Shown here: positions 47,881 through 59,523 of the stretch, in pieces
Numbering within the stretch: position 1 is the first letter of the stretch
Layout: the number at the start of each line of letters is the position of its first letter
Assembly: GCA_024349245.1 (NCBI GenBank)
Contig: JALDNG010000004.1
Coordinates: forward strand, 2,162,001 to 2,226,000
Length of the DNA stretch: 64,000 nucleotides
DNA from: Neodontobutis hainanensis
Taxonomy: Eukaryota; Chordata; Actinopteri; Gobiiformes; Odontobutidae
Reading direction: 5' to 3'
Notes under the pieces: generated by a model
What the model was told of the DNA's origin: nothing
The model's input: only the letters and a program-made list of their open reading frames with translations
Database searches by the model: none
Program-made: the position numbers and the translations under genes

Positions 47881-50800
47881 AACTCACCAGTCAGTTCAGA
47901 GTTTTTAATTGTAAATGTTAAACAAAAAGCAGTAAGAATGGAGAGGCATTTGCAGTCTGAGGGGGGATGATGGGAACTGGAGGTGAGCAGCGGCAGGCCA
48001 AGCAGAGCCGGCAGGTTAGGATGGCAAACTGACGACATGGAAGAAAACAGGCAAGTATAAACAGGTGTGTGGGAACAGCTGACAAAAAAACTTCCAAATG
48101 CAAAAAATCAAGGTATAAAAAACCCAAGTTGCTTTACCGCACGGTGAAACAAGGTCTGGTTGAAGAAACACGCTTCAAATACTGCGGTTGATGGCAAATG
48201 GTGTGCAGGTGTGGTCGGTGGGCCAACTGCAGGGGAAGAACGGACAACACTCGAGGGAGAGGAAGGGAAAACCAAAGAGGAACACAGGGAAGTAATGGAA
48301 CATATCTGGCCCACAATAACAAGTATGATGCAATTAGCTGCTATTGTCTGTTTCTGTTCTCGTTCTCTCTTTTTTCATTGTTTTTACAATATCCGTGGTT
48401 CACTACAGTTTACATGTTGTAATCGTACAGATGTCCAGCTCACAGATGATCCTACAGACACCAGCTTCTCTCATTTTACTCATCCTGATTTATAGGGCTA
48501 CATGAATAAAACTGAATTTATGTAATGGTGATGGACATTATTTATGTTATGTAGGATCGCCCATTCTCCAGTGTTTTCAACATGCAACAGGAAACATTCA
48601 CTTGCTTTACATTAGCCAGAAATAATGTATTAGGCTGTCATTATCCCCAAAAACTAAAAATACTAAAAGTTTTACAGAAACTCAAGAAGTCTGGTACGTC
48701 TTAGTTTTAATGTATGCTATATGTGCCGTTCTCATAGATAACATCAACCTCCAGTACTTTTTTTTTCTTATAGGCACTGCACAGACTTTTTTTTTACCCT
48801 TAATATTTTGACTGGTTCTTAAAATCCACTGAGTGTTGAGACTGTAATCAGCACTGAAACTCTGACTGAAGACGCGGCTGTAGCTGCATAATAATGTGCA
48901 GTGATTACCCACGGACGAGAGACGAGCTGCTGCAGGATTAATGCATTCGACGTCCCAGTAGCTCAGAGGTGCTCTCATCATAGCTCTAGTTCCCACTCTG
49001 TCTATCCGCGGCCTGTTTGGGGAGATGTGATCACTGCTGCTGTGTGCCGCTGATGAGATATGATGTGTGCGAGTTTGAGAGGTTTTTCCGTGGTGAGGGA
49101 GAGGCTGACTTCAAAGGTGTGTCGGGGCACGCAGAGCTCAACCCACCAGCAGTAGACGCCAGCGCTGTGTGGCCATGTAAATTTCATGACAAGTATCTAT
49201 CTAGCCAGCCATCTAGCTAAGGTTCTGCACATGCATAATGTTTCAAACTTTAATAAATCCCCTAAAGGTTTGTCCTCACAAATGCTCGCCCACAGTCACA
49301 GTCATTAAAGTGCATATAACACCCATTCGCACTTCTTCGTGCCTCTGTGGTCTTCCATTGTTGTATTGTGTTTCTCTTCATCCTGCCAGCTGTCAAATGC
49401 CAGCAAAAAGCTTCATGCCACCTCTTTATTTTACCCCCCTTTAGTGTTTTTCAACCCGACGGCCCTGTCTTTCACACCTCGGCAGCAGCATTTGCAGCGT
49501 TCCAGCTCTGTGAACCCAGATCCTCTCTCTGGGGCCGGGCTGTCAAGGTGAGCTGAGCCTCTGCCCGGCTTCATCTGCCTGAGAAGACTGAACGCAAAAA
49601 AGCAGGGCAGGAGAGCCCTCTTCACTTTTACTGAAGACAAATTACTGAGCTGCTGGGGTAAAAGTTCTTAACCCTTTCCAGACAGTAGAAACACACGTGC
49701 ATTTTCAGTATAAAATTGCTGTTACCCCACACTGACATCCCATCACAAGCTCGCCATTACTTTTGCCAATAGTCTGAGGAGGAGGAGGATGAAACTCTAT
49801 CAGTCTTGACAAAAGCAACAGCCTCCAAAGGAAGACAGCATCAGCGTACTGTAAATTTTTCACTGGCATTAGAAATATGAACCTACATTTCCCAAATATA
49901 TTTTTACTCGATATGTTGTGATGTTAAACAGACATCTTTCTGGCAGACGTGGACTGTGATTCCAGTTTTGTGCCAGTTTAACAATTGTAAAAAAATAAGA
50001 CAGAAAGGCCTGTGGGGATGTGGGGATTTTGTTTGCAGGAATCATATACTTAAAATATTGGTGCATCAAGAAATGTATTGAGAAAGAGTTGTACTTTCAC
50101 AACCTGCAAATTATTACATTTTGTTTGGATGCCATTTGGTGTTGCTTTCCCACAACATCTGTATCTGGTCAAAAAATATACATCTGTGCATTTGGCAAAT
50201 GATTATTATAAAACTCAGCTTAAGCCCTGCTATTTAGAGGGAAATTATTATTATCTTGTCCCATTTTCTGATGGATAGAGTGTTTTCTTTTTTGACTTAA
50301 TGGATCATATTTGGCATCACATTATCCTTATTGTTTGCTGTGGATTATGGAAAGTGAAAAGCAGAGAGCTCATAATGCATTGTTATATTATTAGTGGTTG
50401 AGAGGGTGGTCTGAGCTGAAGAAGCCTCTTATGAAGACAGTCCTGTGTAGAAGCCAAAGCTACAGACTGTTTCCAGAAAGATTTTCTCATGTTATTATTA
50501 CATTATCTTTTGAGCAATGGGACAGTGTCGTAAGTCAGCATGACATATACTTTTAATGTTACAAAGAGTTCAGTATTTGTGGTTTGAGGATGATTTATGG
50601 TGATACATCAACATATAACTGATAAAAAAAAGTTCTTTCTTTGTTCTTTCTTTTGAGTAAAGTTTAAGTTTAAAGGTAAGAACACAAACGCACATACCAC
50701 ACTTGCTCTTAGTGTTACATCAATGTGAATTTAGAGCCCAAAATCTTTCATATGAGTAGTCGTACAAAAATCAATGGCAGCCATGACTGCTGCAGGATTA

Positions 50801-51099
50801 AGCTCTTATACCACTAAGTAAGTTTTTTATTGCATTCCTTTTCCAATGCGACAGAACTTGAAGCTATGACTAAGCATGCTGCAAATTATTTGAAATAAAC
50901 GTTAAATGAAACCTATCTCCTGTGCATTTTTTTATTCCACAAACATTAAATTAAAAATGCTAAATAACGTAAAAACATTTTTTTTATATAATGACCTACC
51001 AAAAATAATGTTCAGCCAAAAACTTTCAGCCAATAGCAACAGACTAATCACTTGAATTAAATGTTCTGTGACATACAGCACTGCGCTCATCTGACTTGT
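47881..51099. other. Gene-free stretch with GC-richer islands
   Basis: 47900-48300 is moderately GC-rich with overlapping frames on both strands (e.g. 48160-48495 plus) and no domain; it could be repeat debris. 48930-49660 is the longest GC-richer island here and includes the candidate exon at 49486-49547. The rest is AT-rich unique DNA. Confidence 0.4.
49486..49547 (+). other. Candidate 62-bp exon bounded by splice-like signals
   Basis: A pyrimidine-rich acceptor ('ccctgtctttcacacctcggcag', AG at 49484-49485) is followed 62 bp later by CAAG|GTGAGC, a strong donor match. All three frames are open across it, so phase cannot be chosen and no protein is recognised. It may be an untranslated or non-coding-RNA exon, or chance in a GC-rich island. 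Confidence 0.2.
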
Positions 51100-51126
51100 A
51101 TTGTACTGGATGTTCTTGTCTGGTTA

Positions 51127-51162
<36 letters not shown>

Positions 51163-51165
51163 CTG
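51100..51165 (+). repeat. (AAT)n microsatellite, probable LINE tail
   Basis: Eleven to twelve AAT units (51128-51162) directly follow 'gatgttcttgtctggttaa', wording that resembles a LINE 3' end of the same general kind as 21625-21715. The microsatellite itself is certain; the LINE origin is inference. Confidence 0.85.
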
Positions 51166-51699
51166 GGTTAAATTAAAAGGTATTGTAACCCCAGTTTGGA
51201 CAATGTACAAACTGTACATTGTTGCTAAGGGAAATGGAAAACTTTTTCTTCAGTAAAAACTGGGTCACTGTGAGCACTATCCATAATGTTAATTGTGCTA
51301 TAATAACATCATCCTGCTGTGTTTGTTTAGCTGAGCTTGTTAAATGAGACTACAATTCGCAGATTTGAATTTACAGCTGGTTGATACTCTCGCAGTGTGA
51401 GCCAGACTACCTCCAGATGTGGCCCAGCTCTTTTGTATTTCCCTTTTGATTAAGACTTCGACACTGATAAATATACAGATACATTTGTGTGATATACCAA
51501 CTTAACATGCGCAAAGGCCACGCTTCTTTCCCAGCGTCAAACTGTCGGTCGTCCCCTGAGGTATCTTGGCTTGGTGGTGAGATAATTAGAAACGACCTCA
51601 AGGCATCATTTGCAAATGTACACCCGCGTTAGAGAAATCCCTCAAAAACTGAACAGTGTGTGTCTTATCATATGCTGCCATAACTACCTGTGCTCGACT
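51166..51699. other. Unique AT-rich DNA, nothing recognised
   Basis: Only the short minus-strand frame 51407-51601, without features. Confidence 0.45.
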
Positions 51700-52060
51700 G
51701 TGATGTGCCGTCTGCTAATTGGCTGTGGTTAAACTATTGTATCTGCATGAGGCTTTACAGATGAGCAGCAACACACAGCGGGTAACCTGCCGCTTTCGAT
51801 GCTTTTCCGCCGCTGATAGGTAGCCTTCACAAGAAGAGAAAGAGTCGCTATCAGCACCACATCCCCCAGTCTGCTCATTAGCAGCTGGGAGAGCGCTCTT
51901 ATAAACAAAGTTGGAGGGTTTTCAAGAAGTTAAGTGTAATTACAAACTGAGCAAGCTGTAGACTGCTGTCAACACAGAGAGCCATCCCAGTGTGTGCCGG
52001 CTGCACTTCTGCTCAGCCTCTCTGGGAATGTTGGAGATGCTGCACATATTGTTTTGTGTT
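51700..52060. promoter_or_regulatory. Candidate conserved non-coding element
   Basis: GC-richer, repeat-free island with homeodomain-type cores ('tctgctaattggctgtggtt', 'agtgtaattacaaactgagc') and balanced composition. No open frame runs through it. Enhancer role is inference. Confidence 0.3.
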
Positions 52061-52845
52061 TAAGATTAAAAAAAATAAAAATAAAATAAGCTGTGCCTTT
52101 CCATGCACTGCTGTGTGTGATTAATAATGTTTCATTCTCCATAAAACTGTCGCAAGTGTTATGGTTTTGCGATCACCAATAACGTTATGGAGTCCAAAGG
52201 AGTATATCAGTGAAAACTCAATCAACTGTAAGCCATAAACTTTCCAGATGTCTGCAAACTTTTGCCTCGAGTGGGATGTTTTTGATGAGATAACACACAC
52301 CAAACTGGTCTACCATTGTTATTCCTCTCTCCCGTATCTTTTGACCTTCCTGTAGGCTATTTTTTGAACTCCAATGCGTTCAGACTTTTCTGTGAATTGT
52401 GTTCAGCTATTGATGGTAACCGTTTCAGATTAAAATCAGGTCATCAACCGGTTTTGGAGTAAGCTCCTTAACTAGAAAATATATTCTAACTAAGACCAAC
52501 ATTTATGAAGTAACTCTAAATATAATGTAATAAAAAATTATAACAATAAACGGCTGCATTATGTAAAATGTTTGACCTAACGCTGGGAAAAAGTCTTTGT
52601 CCACCCCTTGCCCCAAGGCGGCGTCAACACACAAACATCAAGCATTAACTTTATGTAATCCCAAAACTGAATCTCAAAACACATTTCAAATCGAAGACAA
52701 AAATGATTATACGGGATATGTTTACAATCAAATGGGACTCCACAGAGTCATGCACTGATTCTTCAAAATCAAATTCATAAAGTCCATAAATCAAAACACA
52801 GTGTCACTCCAAAATAGCGTAGAAAAATATGCCAGAGGTTAAGCT
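52061..52845. other. Unique AT-rich DNA, nothing recognised
   Basis: No repeat or frame of note. 'cccttgccccaaggcggcgt' at about 52606 is a small palindromic GC patch. Confidence 0.45.
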
Positions 52846-52886
52846 GGTCGGCCCATCGGACTTTAAGCTGGTCGCCCCATCGGACT
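52841..52886 (+). repeat. Two-copy tandem duplication, 24-bp unit
   Basis: 'taagctggtcggcccatcgg' is followed directly by 'taagctggtcgccccatcgg' with one base change. It lies at the approximate left limit of the G-poor block that continues to the LTR, and may be part of that element. Confidence 0.8.
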
Positions 52887-55800
52887 CAAGATCTCTGGCC
52901 TGTCCCTGTCACAGAAATAAAAACACATGGAGTGAGACATATGCACATTCTTAATGATTAAAACCAATTCTCTTAAGCATCATAACTTCAATGAACCATA
53001 CGGCCCTTAGGACTGTAGTATGATCCGTCCTGGAGCTGTTGTCCCGTTGGTGAACATGCAAACGTTAACGTCCCTCAGATATCAAAGTGTTCATCTGAGG
53101 TCAAAGGACCACAGTCGTTGGGCAGGTGCATGTCCAGGAATGTTGACCCAGCAATGGCCACATCCATCAATCTCACCAACAAGCTCCGGATACAGGGAAA
53201 TCAACACAAACAAAAGTTATAAGACATGGAAGACATAGAAGTACATCTCAATACATAATTAAAGTCTCAGTCACTTTCAAAATATTTTGTATCTATTTTT
53301 TTAAAACCATGTCAAAATCACTTACTCTATTCCAGAATACTCTGCCAATCCTTCTGCAGAGTGTGAAGCTCTTTCTCAAAAGGCTTTAATTGTGCTGTTA
53401 ACTAGACCTGTGTTACCTTGGATGACATCCTGTTGTAGATCTCACCTTTTCAGTTCAAAGCAGCTTCAGTGCTATTTGTTCTGTCCAGTCCTTGGACCAG
53501 GTCCAACTCATCTCCAGTTTTAATTCACAGTTACAGCATCTCTCGTGCAATTCATAAACCTTTGTTTGTTATAACTCTAATTAATTTAATTCCACATTTG
53601 CATAAATTCAATTCTAATTTAATTTTAGCCTTATATTCATTAAGGACACCTTGAAGGACCCCCCTCTTGTCGATGTAAATCTCAAATAAACCTGAAGGAA
53701 CTGCTGTTTGGTTCCTAAGGTGTGTCACGATGTTCTCCGTCACATTGTATGTGAACAAATAAACCAGGATCCTTTAAGGACACATGTTTACTGTCAGCAG
53801 GCAATGCTGCTCTAATGGTCTTACTCTCACAAAACCTCCAAACTTCTGCTTTGCACTGCACCTGTCCCTGATCTCTCAGTTTGTCAGGTTCAGAGTGATG
53901 TTACAGGACGTCCTGTCACTGGCCCTGCTCACAGGTGAACTCCAGGTATAAACCAAGATGACTATAAGTTCAAAGAACCATGTTAATATTAGCTCTTACT
54001 GGTGTCCATATTAATTGTCAAATCCTCCCTTCTAAGCCGGTACCTTCTGTGGTTGGCTTCCATCAAAACAAAATACAAACAAACAATTCCAACGTTCTCT
54101 GACATTTTTAGACCCATAGAAAGTTCCTTTCAGGCTTTCGTCAAACGAAACCATACAAGCTCTTAAAATGATCAAACCATAAAAATGAAACACAGATAAA
54201 CCCTGTTTCCACAGATATGGTCTGCTGGAAATCTACTTTAATCTGAAAGGTTCCATCAGATCAAACAGTGCTTCTCCAGAACGGTCATTCATGTCAACTT
54301 TCTTTCTTTATTTATTTTTATTTAAACTCTTTAACTTTATTAACACATTACTACATTACTCTTTTACACGCATCACCTCTTCACTTTAATACAGTTTAAA
54401 TCTTCTTCTCCCTCTCTTTTTTGAGACCTGGGAAACCCATGGCTCAAAACAAAAAAAAAAAAAATAAAAACAATAAACATAAAATCATAAAATGAAAGGC
54501 CAGTGCCATTGATCATTTTAAAATTTCAGTCTATCAATTATCGTTTCTAACTATTCATCTTCTTTATGTTTTCCAAACAGCATCACTGTTGTTTCTGTTA
54601 TATTTAAACTTACTTTTGTTCAGTTCAGTTTTAATTTTAGTTTCCATTAGTTGTAGGTCTTTACCTGTAACTGTAAGTGTATCATCCACAATCATAGTAA
54701 TATTTTATTCAGTTGATGCAAACATAAACGACTTTAAAACAGATCAGCACCAGTTTCTCATGATCTATCGTCACAGAACTTTTAGTTAAAGACTTTAAAT
54801 TCTCAATCCAATTAGAAAATCCTCAGAATATTATTCAATCACCTCAAAGTAATTCCTTTGGAAATTAAATCCTCAAAAACAAAACTCTTCCCTCCCTTGG
54901 GAGTTAACCTTATCTGCTCAAACGCCTCGTCTCTCTCTCCTCCAAAAAAACTCCATCACCATGTGACTGTCGTTTAAAAGAAAGACTTTTCATAAAATTA
55001 ACTAAGTTCTGTGTTAATTTCTCTGCATTTACCCTTTATAATAACAATTCTTCAGGGGTTTGTTCAGTCTAGAATTGTTCCACACTGTCGCTTTAAAACC
55101 CAGTCTCAACACCAGGTGTTCAATAAATAAAACAAACCACTTCTCTTCATTTCCTCAGATTCACCACCATTGAACTTAGTAATAGTTAGTAATGTTAATT
55201 TAAAACATGCAAAGATTAAACCTCTTAAAATTTTAATCTTTATTTTCCAAAGATTTCACTCAGTGTTTTCCATAAACACCTCCAAAGTTCAACCAAAAAT
55301 ATTATTCAATTCTGTTCACCCTTAAATCAGATTCAACAAAAACCTTTTTTTCTTTAAATCACTTCAAGCAGTTATTAAACCCAGTGAGCACTTTGTCTTA
55401 TGCTCTCAAACTTTAACCACTATAACAGTTTAACACTTTAACTTTTCATTTAAACCACCTTCAATCCTTCAAGATTGTTTTAACATATGTTTTAACATAT
55501 AGATACGTTTTCAATTCCCAGATTACACATTTACCTTGCAGTTTAAAACTTTATTGTAAAGATAACTCTTTTTAGCATCTATTATTTAGTTTTAGATATA
55601 TACCTTTATTAGAAATTACCATTTCAAAAACCCATTGGTTATTATTTATTCTGTCTTCATTTCAGTTTCTCTAATTACTTAGACAATATTTTTCTCAAAC
55701 AATACTCAAACCTCAGTTGTCGTTTAGTTTTTCTGATTCTAAAAACAACATGGTCGTACCACAAAAATTAAATTACATCCCAAGGTGGACTATATTTTTC

Positions 55801-56329
55801 CCACAGACCTTTCAGAAGGTCAAACTGTTTCCTAAATAAGTCTCCTAGACTTTGTATCGGATGTAAAGGCTCCCACACAAAATGATTGTGGAGCTAACGT
55901 CAAAACCAAAACAAAAACAGAAAAACCAAAACACTTCTCGCTCTGTTCTGTGAAAAATTCCTGTGTTCCCAAACAAGGTTTGTTTTGGGAGAGGAACAAA
56001 AACTCTCTCTGTTAGGGAAATACCTACTGCACAATTCACTTCAAGACACATTTTTAAATTCTTCTGATTACAAAGTGAACATTTTCATAAACGTTATATC
56101 GTGTTTTTGAACCACACTGATATTAAGGACCTCTATTAGTTCTCGTACTAATAGATACATACCCTTGTTTTGCAAAATACTAATCAATACTTTTATTTTG
56201 GATCTAAAGTTTGGATCTTTTAACATTTTCACCTCCGTGTTCTGTCTTTGTGTGTGTTTTAAGTGTCATCTGGTCTGTACATAACTTAACTCCTAATGTC
56301 CAGTCCGTGTTGCTCAGTGTTGCTCCTGC

Positions 56330-57330
56330 TGTGGCCTGGGTCTGGGCCTCCACACTTCGCTCCGCTCCTCGTCACGCTGCACCCCCACCACCTCCAATCC
56401 AGCGCCCAGCCTGCTCCGGTGACCATAGGAATTTGTGCATTTTCCTCGGAGAAAACAACATAATCAGTTTTCATCTCAGGCTTTGTGTCATTGAGAAAAG
56501 CCTCTTTCTTTTTGTTAAATTCAGAGCAGATTACACTACATTCTCAAAATGTGCTCGGCATCTTACCGCCTTAGTGTCCGAATCGCTGCGCATTGGGCAG
56601 ACCCCTTCAGGCCTTGGTGCAGCGGCTGGGCCGCAGGAGTGTGGGGGGGGTTTGGACAGTCGTGGGACGGCATGCTGCTGTCGAGGTAGGCGGAGACCCA
56701 AAGGCTCACAGGAGGAAACATTTGGAACAAAATATATATGTCGTCAAATCTTTAATCTCCTCTCTACTGTGTCACACAATCGTAATACAATATCTGTTCT
56801 TTAACAGACTATTTATAAACTTTATCTCATAATTCAAAAGTACATTCAAAAGCACATTTACCTTCTGTAGATGTCTGTTTGTGTACATATGTGTTTATGT
56901 TCCTGACCTGTTCAAGGGTCAAGAGTCAAAGGTCCTTCTCTTGTCTGGACCTAGTGTCGGCCTCCTCTCTTGTTCCCAGTGCCCTCTCCTCTGCCACGCC
57001 CACCACAGCCCTGCTCCCGGTCTCCATGGCAACCATGGCCAATGATGCATTTTTCCTCAGAAAAATACATTACATTCACATTAAGGTCAAGTTTCGCACA
57101 ATTTCCGACTTTAATCTACAAATTCCTCTTTGGTCTCTCTCAATAGATACAGTTTAAACTAAATACAGATAAACATTTGTCTAGAATATGTTCACATTAC
57201 CGTTTGTTTTGCTGCTGTCTTTCTGCAGCGTCTCAGCCGACAGGAGCAGGTGTGTGTGGCAGAGGCACAGGGAGTTTGAGGTGCACTGGTTTGAGCGGAG
57301 AGGCCGAGACCTTAAAATCTCACAGGACAT
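56330..57330 (-). repeat. Two diverged direct copies of a GC-rich block inside the LTR element
   Basis: Copy A (56330-56725) and copy B (56945-57330) match in order at offsets of 600-613 bp: 'cccccaccacctcc' / 'cgcccaccacagcc', 'cctgctccggtgaccat' / 'ccctgctcccggtctccat', 'tgcattttcctcggagaaa' / 'tgcatttttcctcagaaaaa', 'cagcggctgggccgcaggag' / 'cagcgtctcagccgacagga', and 'gcggagacccaaaggctcac' / 'gccgagaccttaaaatctca'. These are the only GC-rich patches in the G-poor interior. The 197-codon plus-strand frame 56211-56804 crosses copy A but is not conserved in copy B, so it is not a gene. Confidence 0.6.
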
Positions 57331-58990
57331 AAAAAATACAAATGATTAGTGTTTTGAAGTCCATGTGTACCTTTCTTTTTTTTAAAAACTCATTTTTCTT
57401 TTCACAAAATGGCTTCTCCCCCTTTTTTTTTTTTTCTTCTCTGTTACACCGGAAGCCTAGAAAAATATCTTCCATAAGCTATTTTTAAGCCATTTTTCTT
57501 TCTCGTAATTGTTTAAATCACTGCTTTCAACTCAGTTCTCAAACTTTTTCTACAAAACCATTAATCCTTTGTTAATGTTCACATTCTTAGACCTTAGACA
57601 TTCAACAATGGCGCCCATTCATACAACATTAATCCTAATACACAGCTTTTTTTAACTGGTTTTAACTTTAGGTTAACATTATACATTATACATTATTCTC
57701 AAAAGTATAAGCCCCTCACTCTCGTAGGCTTTTCTTCTTATTCAGATGGATCAAAATAAGGTTATATCAACCGAACACTTGTGTCACAATTTTAGATTTT
57801 CTGTTACTATTTTTCTAATTAACTCCTTGCATGCAGGTATTTGTAATTTACATAAATACAGAAATACGTATTTCTTGCTATTTTTCCTCAGATGGATCAG
57901 ATTCTCTGAGTCACATTAACTTATTTTAGCTTAAGCTTTAAGTTAATTCTTTTTCACATTCAGGCTGACTGATGTTAGTTCTTATTATTCAGACTGAATC
58001 AACTTCTTTCAATAAAATCAACTGCATTCAATCCAGAGTCGCATCACAATCACTCTCTCAACCACACTTTTTACTCAGCCTTTATCTCACCAACCCTTCA
58101 GGTTAGATAAACTTCATTAAAGCCACTTACTTCTGTGGGCTTTATCTCACTGTGTCACACAGTGAACACTTCAAAGCAGGCCTGCCATTTTTCCAAGTCT
58201 CAGACTAGACTTTGGACCGGACCTATGTATCTCACTTAAAGGTGTTAGGCTAAGAATCTCGATAATAGTCCATACTCGAGTTACCTGTGCGTCCAACGCA
58301 CCCGTGACCGACGTCCAGAGGTAAAGGCCAGCCTTTGAGAACGCGGCGCGTTAGGACCCGTGTTGTTGATCTGTATCAAATCTCGCCCTCACCTGGACCA
58401 GCCACATCCAGACCTCATACTCCTTATCGTAGTTATTAATCCCATCTCGCATAGAATGATACGTGGCCTACGTAAGACTCAGTTTCAAGAATCACATAAA
58501 AACTTACAGAGCACCAGGTATCTAGACAGCTTACAATCCAGCAAGATTACAGACTTTAACACCGATCAACATCAAACTTGTCCCGTTAAGGCCTCACTTA
58601 CACTTATAGGTAAGGTCTTGACACAAAACACACGCTTTTTTTTCCTCCGTCCCACAGGACGGACAGTGTCCAGCGTTCTTCTACCAATATGATAATCACA
58701 TGTAAATATTCTCAGATAAACACATGCAATCACCGAACCAGCAGAAGTAACCCAAACCACTACTTCCGGAAGGTTTGTTCATTCCATTCACCATTCACAC
58801 AAAAATAATTTTTTTAACCCAGCTGGTTACCTGAATCAGAATTCCAATGGTCCAGTTGTTCCTCAGCCGGACGTCTTTGAATGTCTCCTCTCTTTTTCTC
58901 TCTTTTCCTCTCTTTGTTCAGATATCGTCACTGAGTCTCACACACAGATAGTGAAGGTCTGGCCCGTACTATTTAAAAACAATAGTCTCA

Positions 58991-59000
58991 GGACTTACAG
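58991..59000 (-). promoter_or_regulatory. Possible splice donor in retroelement leader
   Basis: Minus-strand CT|GTAAGTCC, a near-consensus donor, positioned downstream of the primer-binding site where retroviral leaders often carry their major donor. Position and match are visible; use is inference. Confidence 0.3.
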
Positions 59001-59071
59001 AGAAATGCTTTGTGCATTTCCCCCGTGCACGTCAGTTTCACTTTTCCGCATGAGAAGCATCAGGTATTGAT

Positions 59072-59089
59072 ATCCCGGACGAGCCCCCA
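59072..59089 (-). other. Primer-binding site, tRNA-Pro type
   Basis: On the minus strand TGGGGGCTCGTCCGGGAT, an exact 18-base match to the tRNA-Pro primer-binding site known from gammaretroviruses such as murine leukaemia virus. It lies two bases (TT) inside the CA end of the LTR, exactly as in a retroviral genome. This fixes the element's orientation: LTR at higher coordinates, interior toward lower coordinates. Confidence 0.9.
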
Positions 59090-59091
59090 AA

Positions 59092-59523
59092 TGTTATAGG
59101 AATATTTTATATCCATATATTTAACCAGAGAGACACGGAGACCGATTATAATTTAACAAGCAATGGCCAAGTTTTAATCCTTGCAAGGAGAAGCAAAGCA
59201 GCACAATATTACAGCGGAAGGTTTGCTTAAAGATGTAAACATAACATGGGATTATATACAACACAGTGACGTCCCTAGTGGGAGGCGTTCACAATGGTCC
59301 AGGAGAAAGAGTCCCGTGACAAGCCATGTCTCAGTCCTGTTATGTCTACTTCCTGCTTGGATTAGAGCGAAGGACATGACATGAATTTGACATGACCTGA
59401 GGAGAACTATAAGCCCCCAGTAACTCTAAACATAAGAATTAAAATTATTATAACACATATATAGAAAACAACAGTCAAAACTATAATTACACATATAATC
59501 AGTAAACACAACAAAATATCACA
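59092..59523 (-). repeat. 5' LTR of retroelement (432 bp)
   Basis: On the minus strand it starts TGTGATATT and ends ...TATAACA, the standard TG...CA ends with a short inverted repeat TGTNATA. Inside, in order: a CRE-like GGACGTCA (59267-59274), a TATA box (TGTATATAAT, 59251-59260) and an ATTAAA polyadenylation signal (59173-59178). That order suggests U3 of about 300 bp, R of about 70 bp and U5 of about 65 bp. The CRE sits directly upstream of TATA, so the LTR could act as a promoter toward lower coordinates. The outer end is set by the TG motif and would be confirmed by a second copy, which this window lacks. Confidence 0.75.

Larger units (their letters stand above)
52890..59071 (-). mobile_element. 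Interior of an LTR retroelement, non-coding or decayed, no 3' LTR
   Basis: Bounded on the right by a primer-binding site and LTR, this block of about 6 kb is markedly poor in G on the plus strand (so C-poor and purine-rich in the element's sense), a strand bias known for several retrovirus-like genomes. On the element's strand no open frame exceeds about 70 codons (53552-53758, 55845-56051, 56286-56474, 58572-58760), and no gag, protease, reverse transcriptase, integrase or envelope motif could be read with confidence. A possible splice donor (GTAAGT on the minus strand, 58993-58998) lies about 75 nt after the primer-binding site. No copy of the LTR was found at lower coordinates, so the 3' end is missing. 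It may be a non-autonomous element that never coded, or an old provirus beyond recognition. The left limit is approximate. Confidence 0.6.

Noticed and set aside
54660..54720. A V-D-D motif followed by T-G-K on the minus strand, resembling a reverse-transcriptase active site
   Set aside because: It is isolated, has a stop a few codons upstream, and no other reverse-transcriptase motif is readable around it. Chance is as likely; an HMM search of six-frame translations would decide.
56211..56804. Longest open frame in the window, 197 codons (plus strand)
   Set aside because: It runs antisense to the retroelement through a GC-rich patch, has no domain, and its frame is not kept in the homologous copy at 56945-57330.
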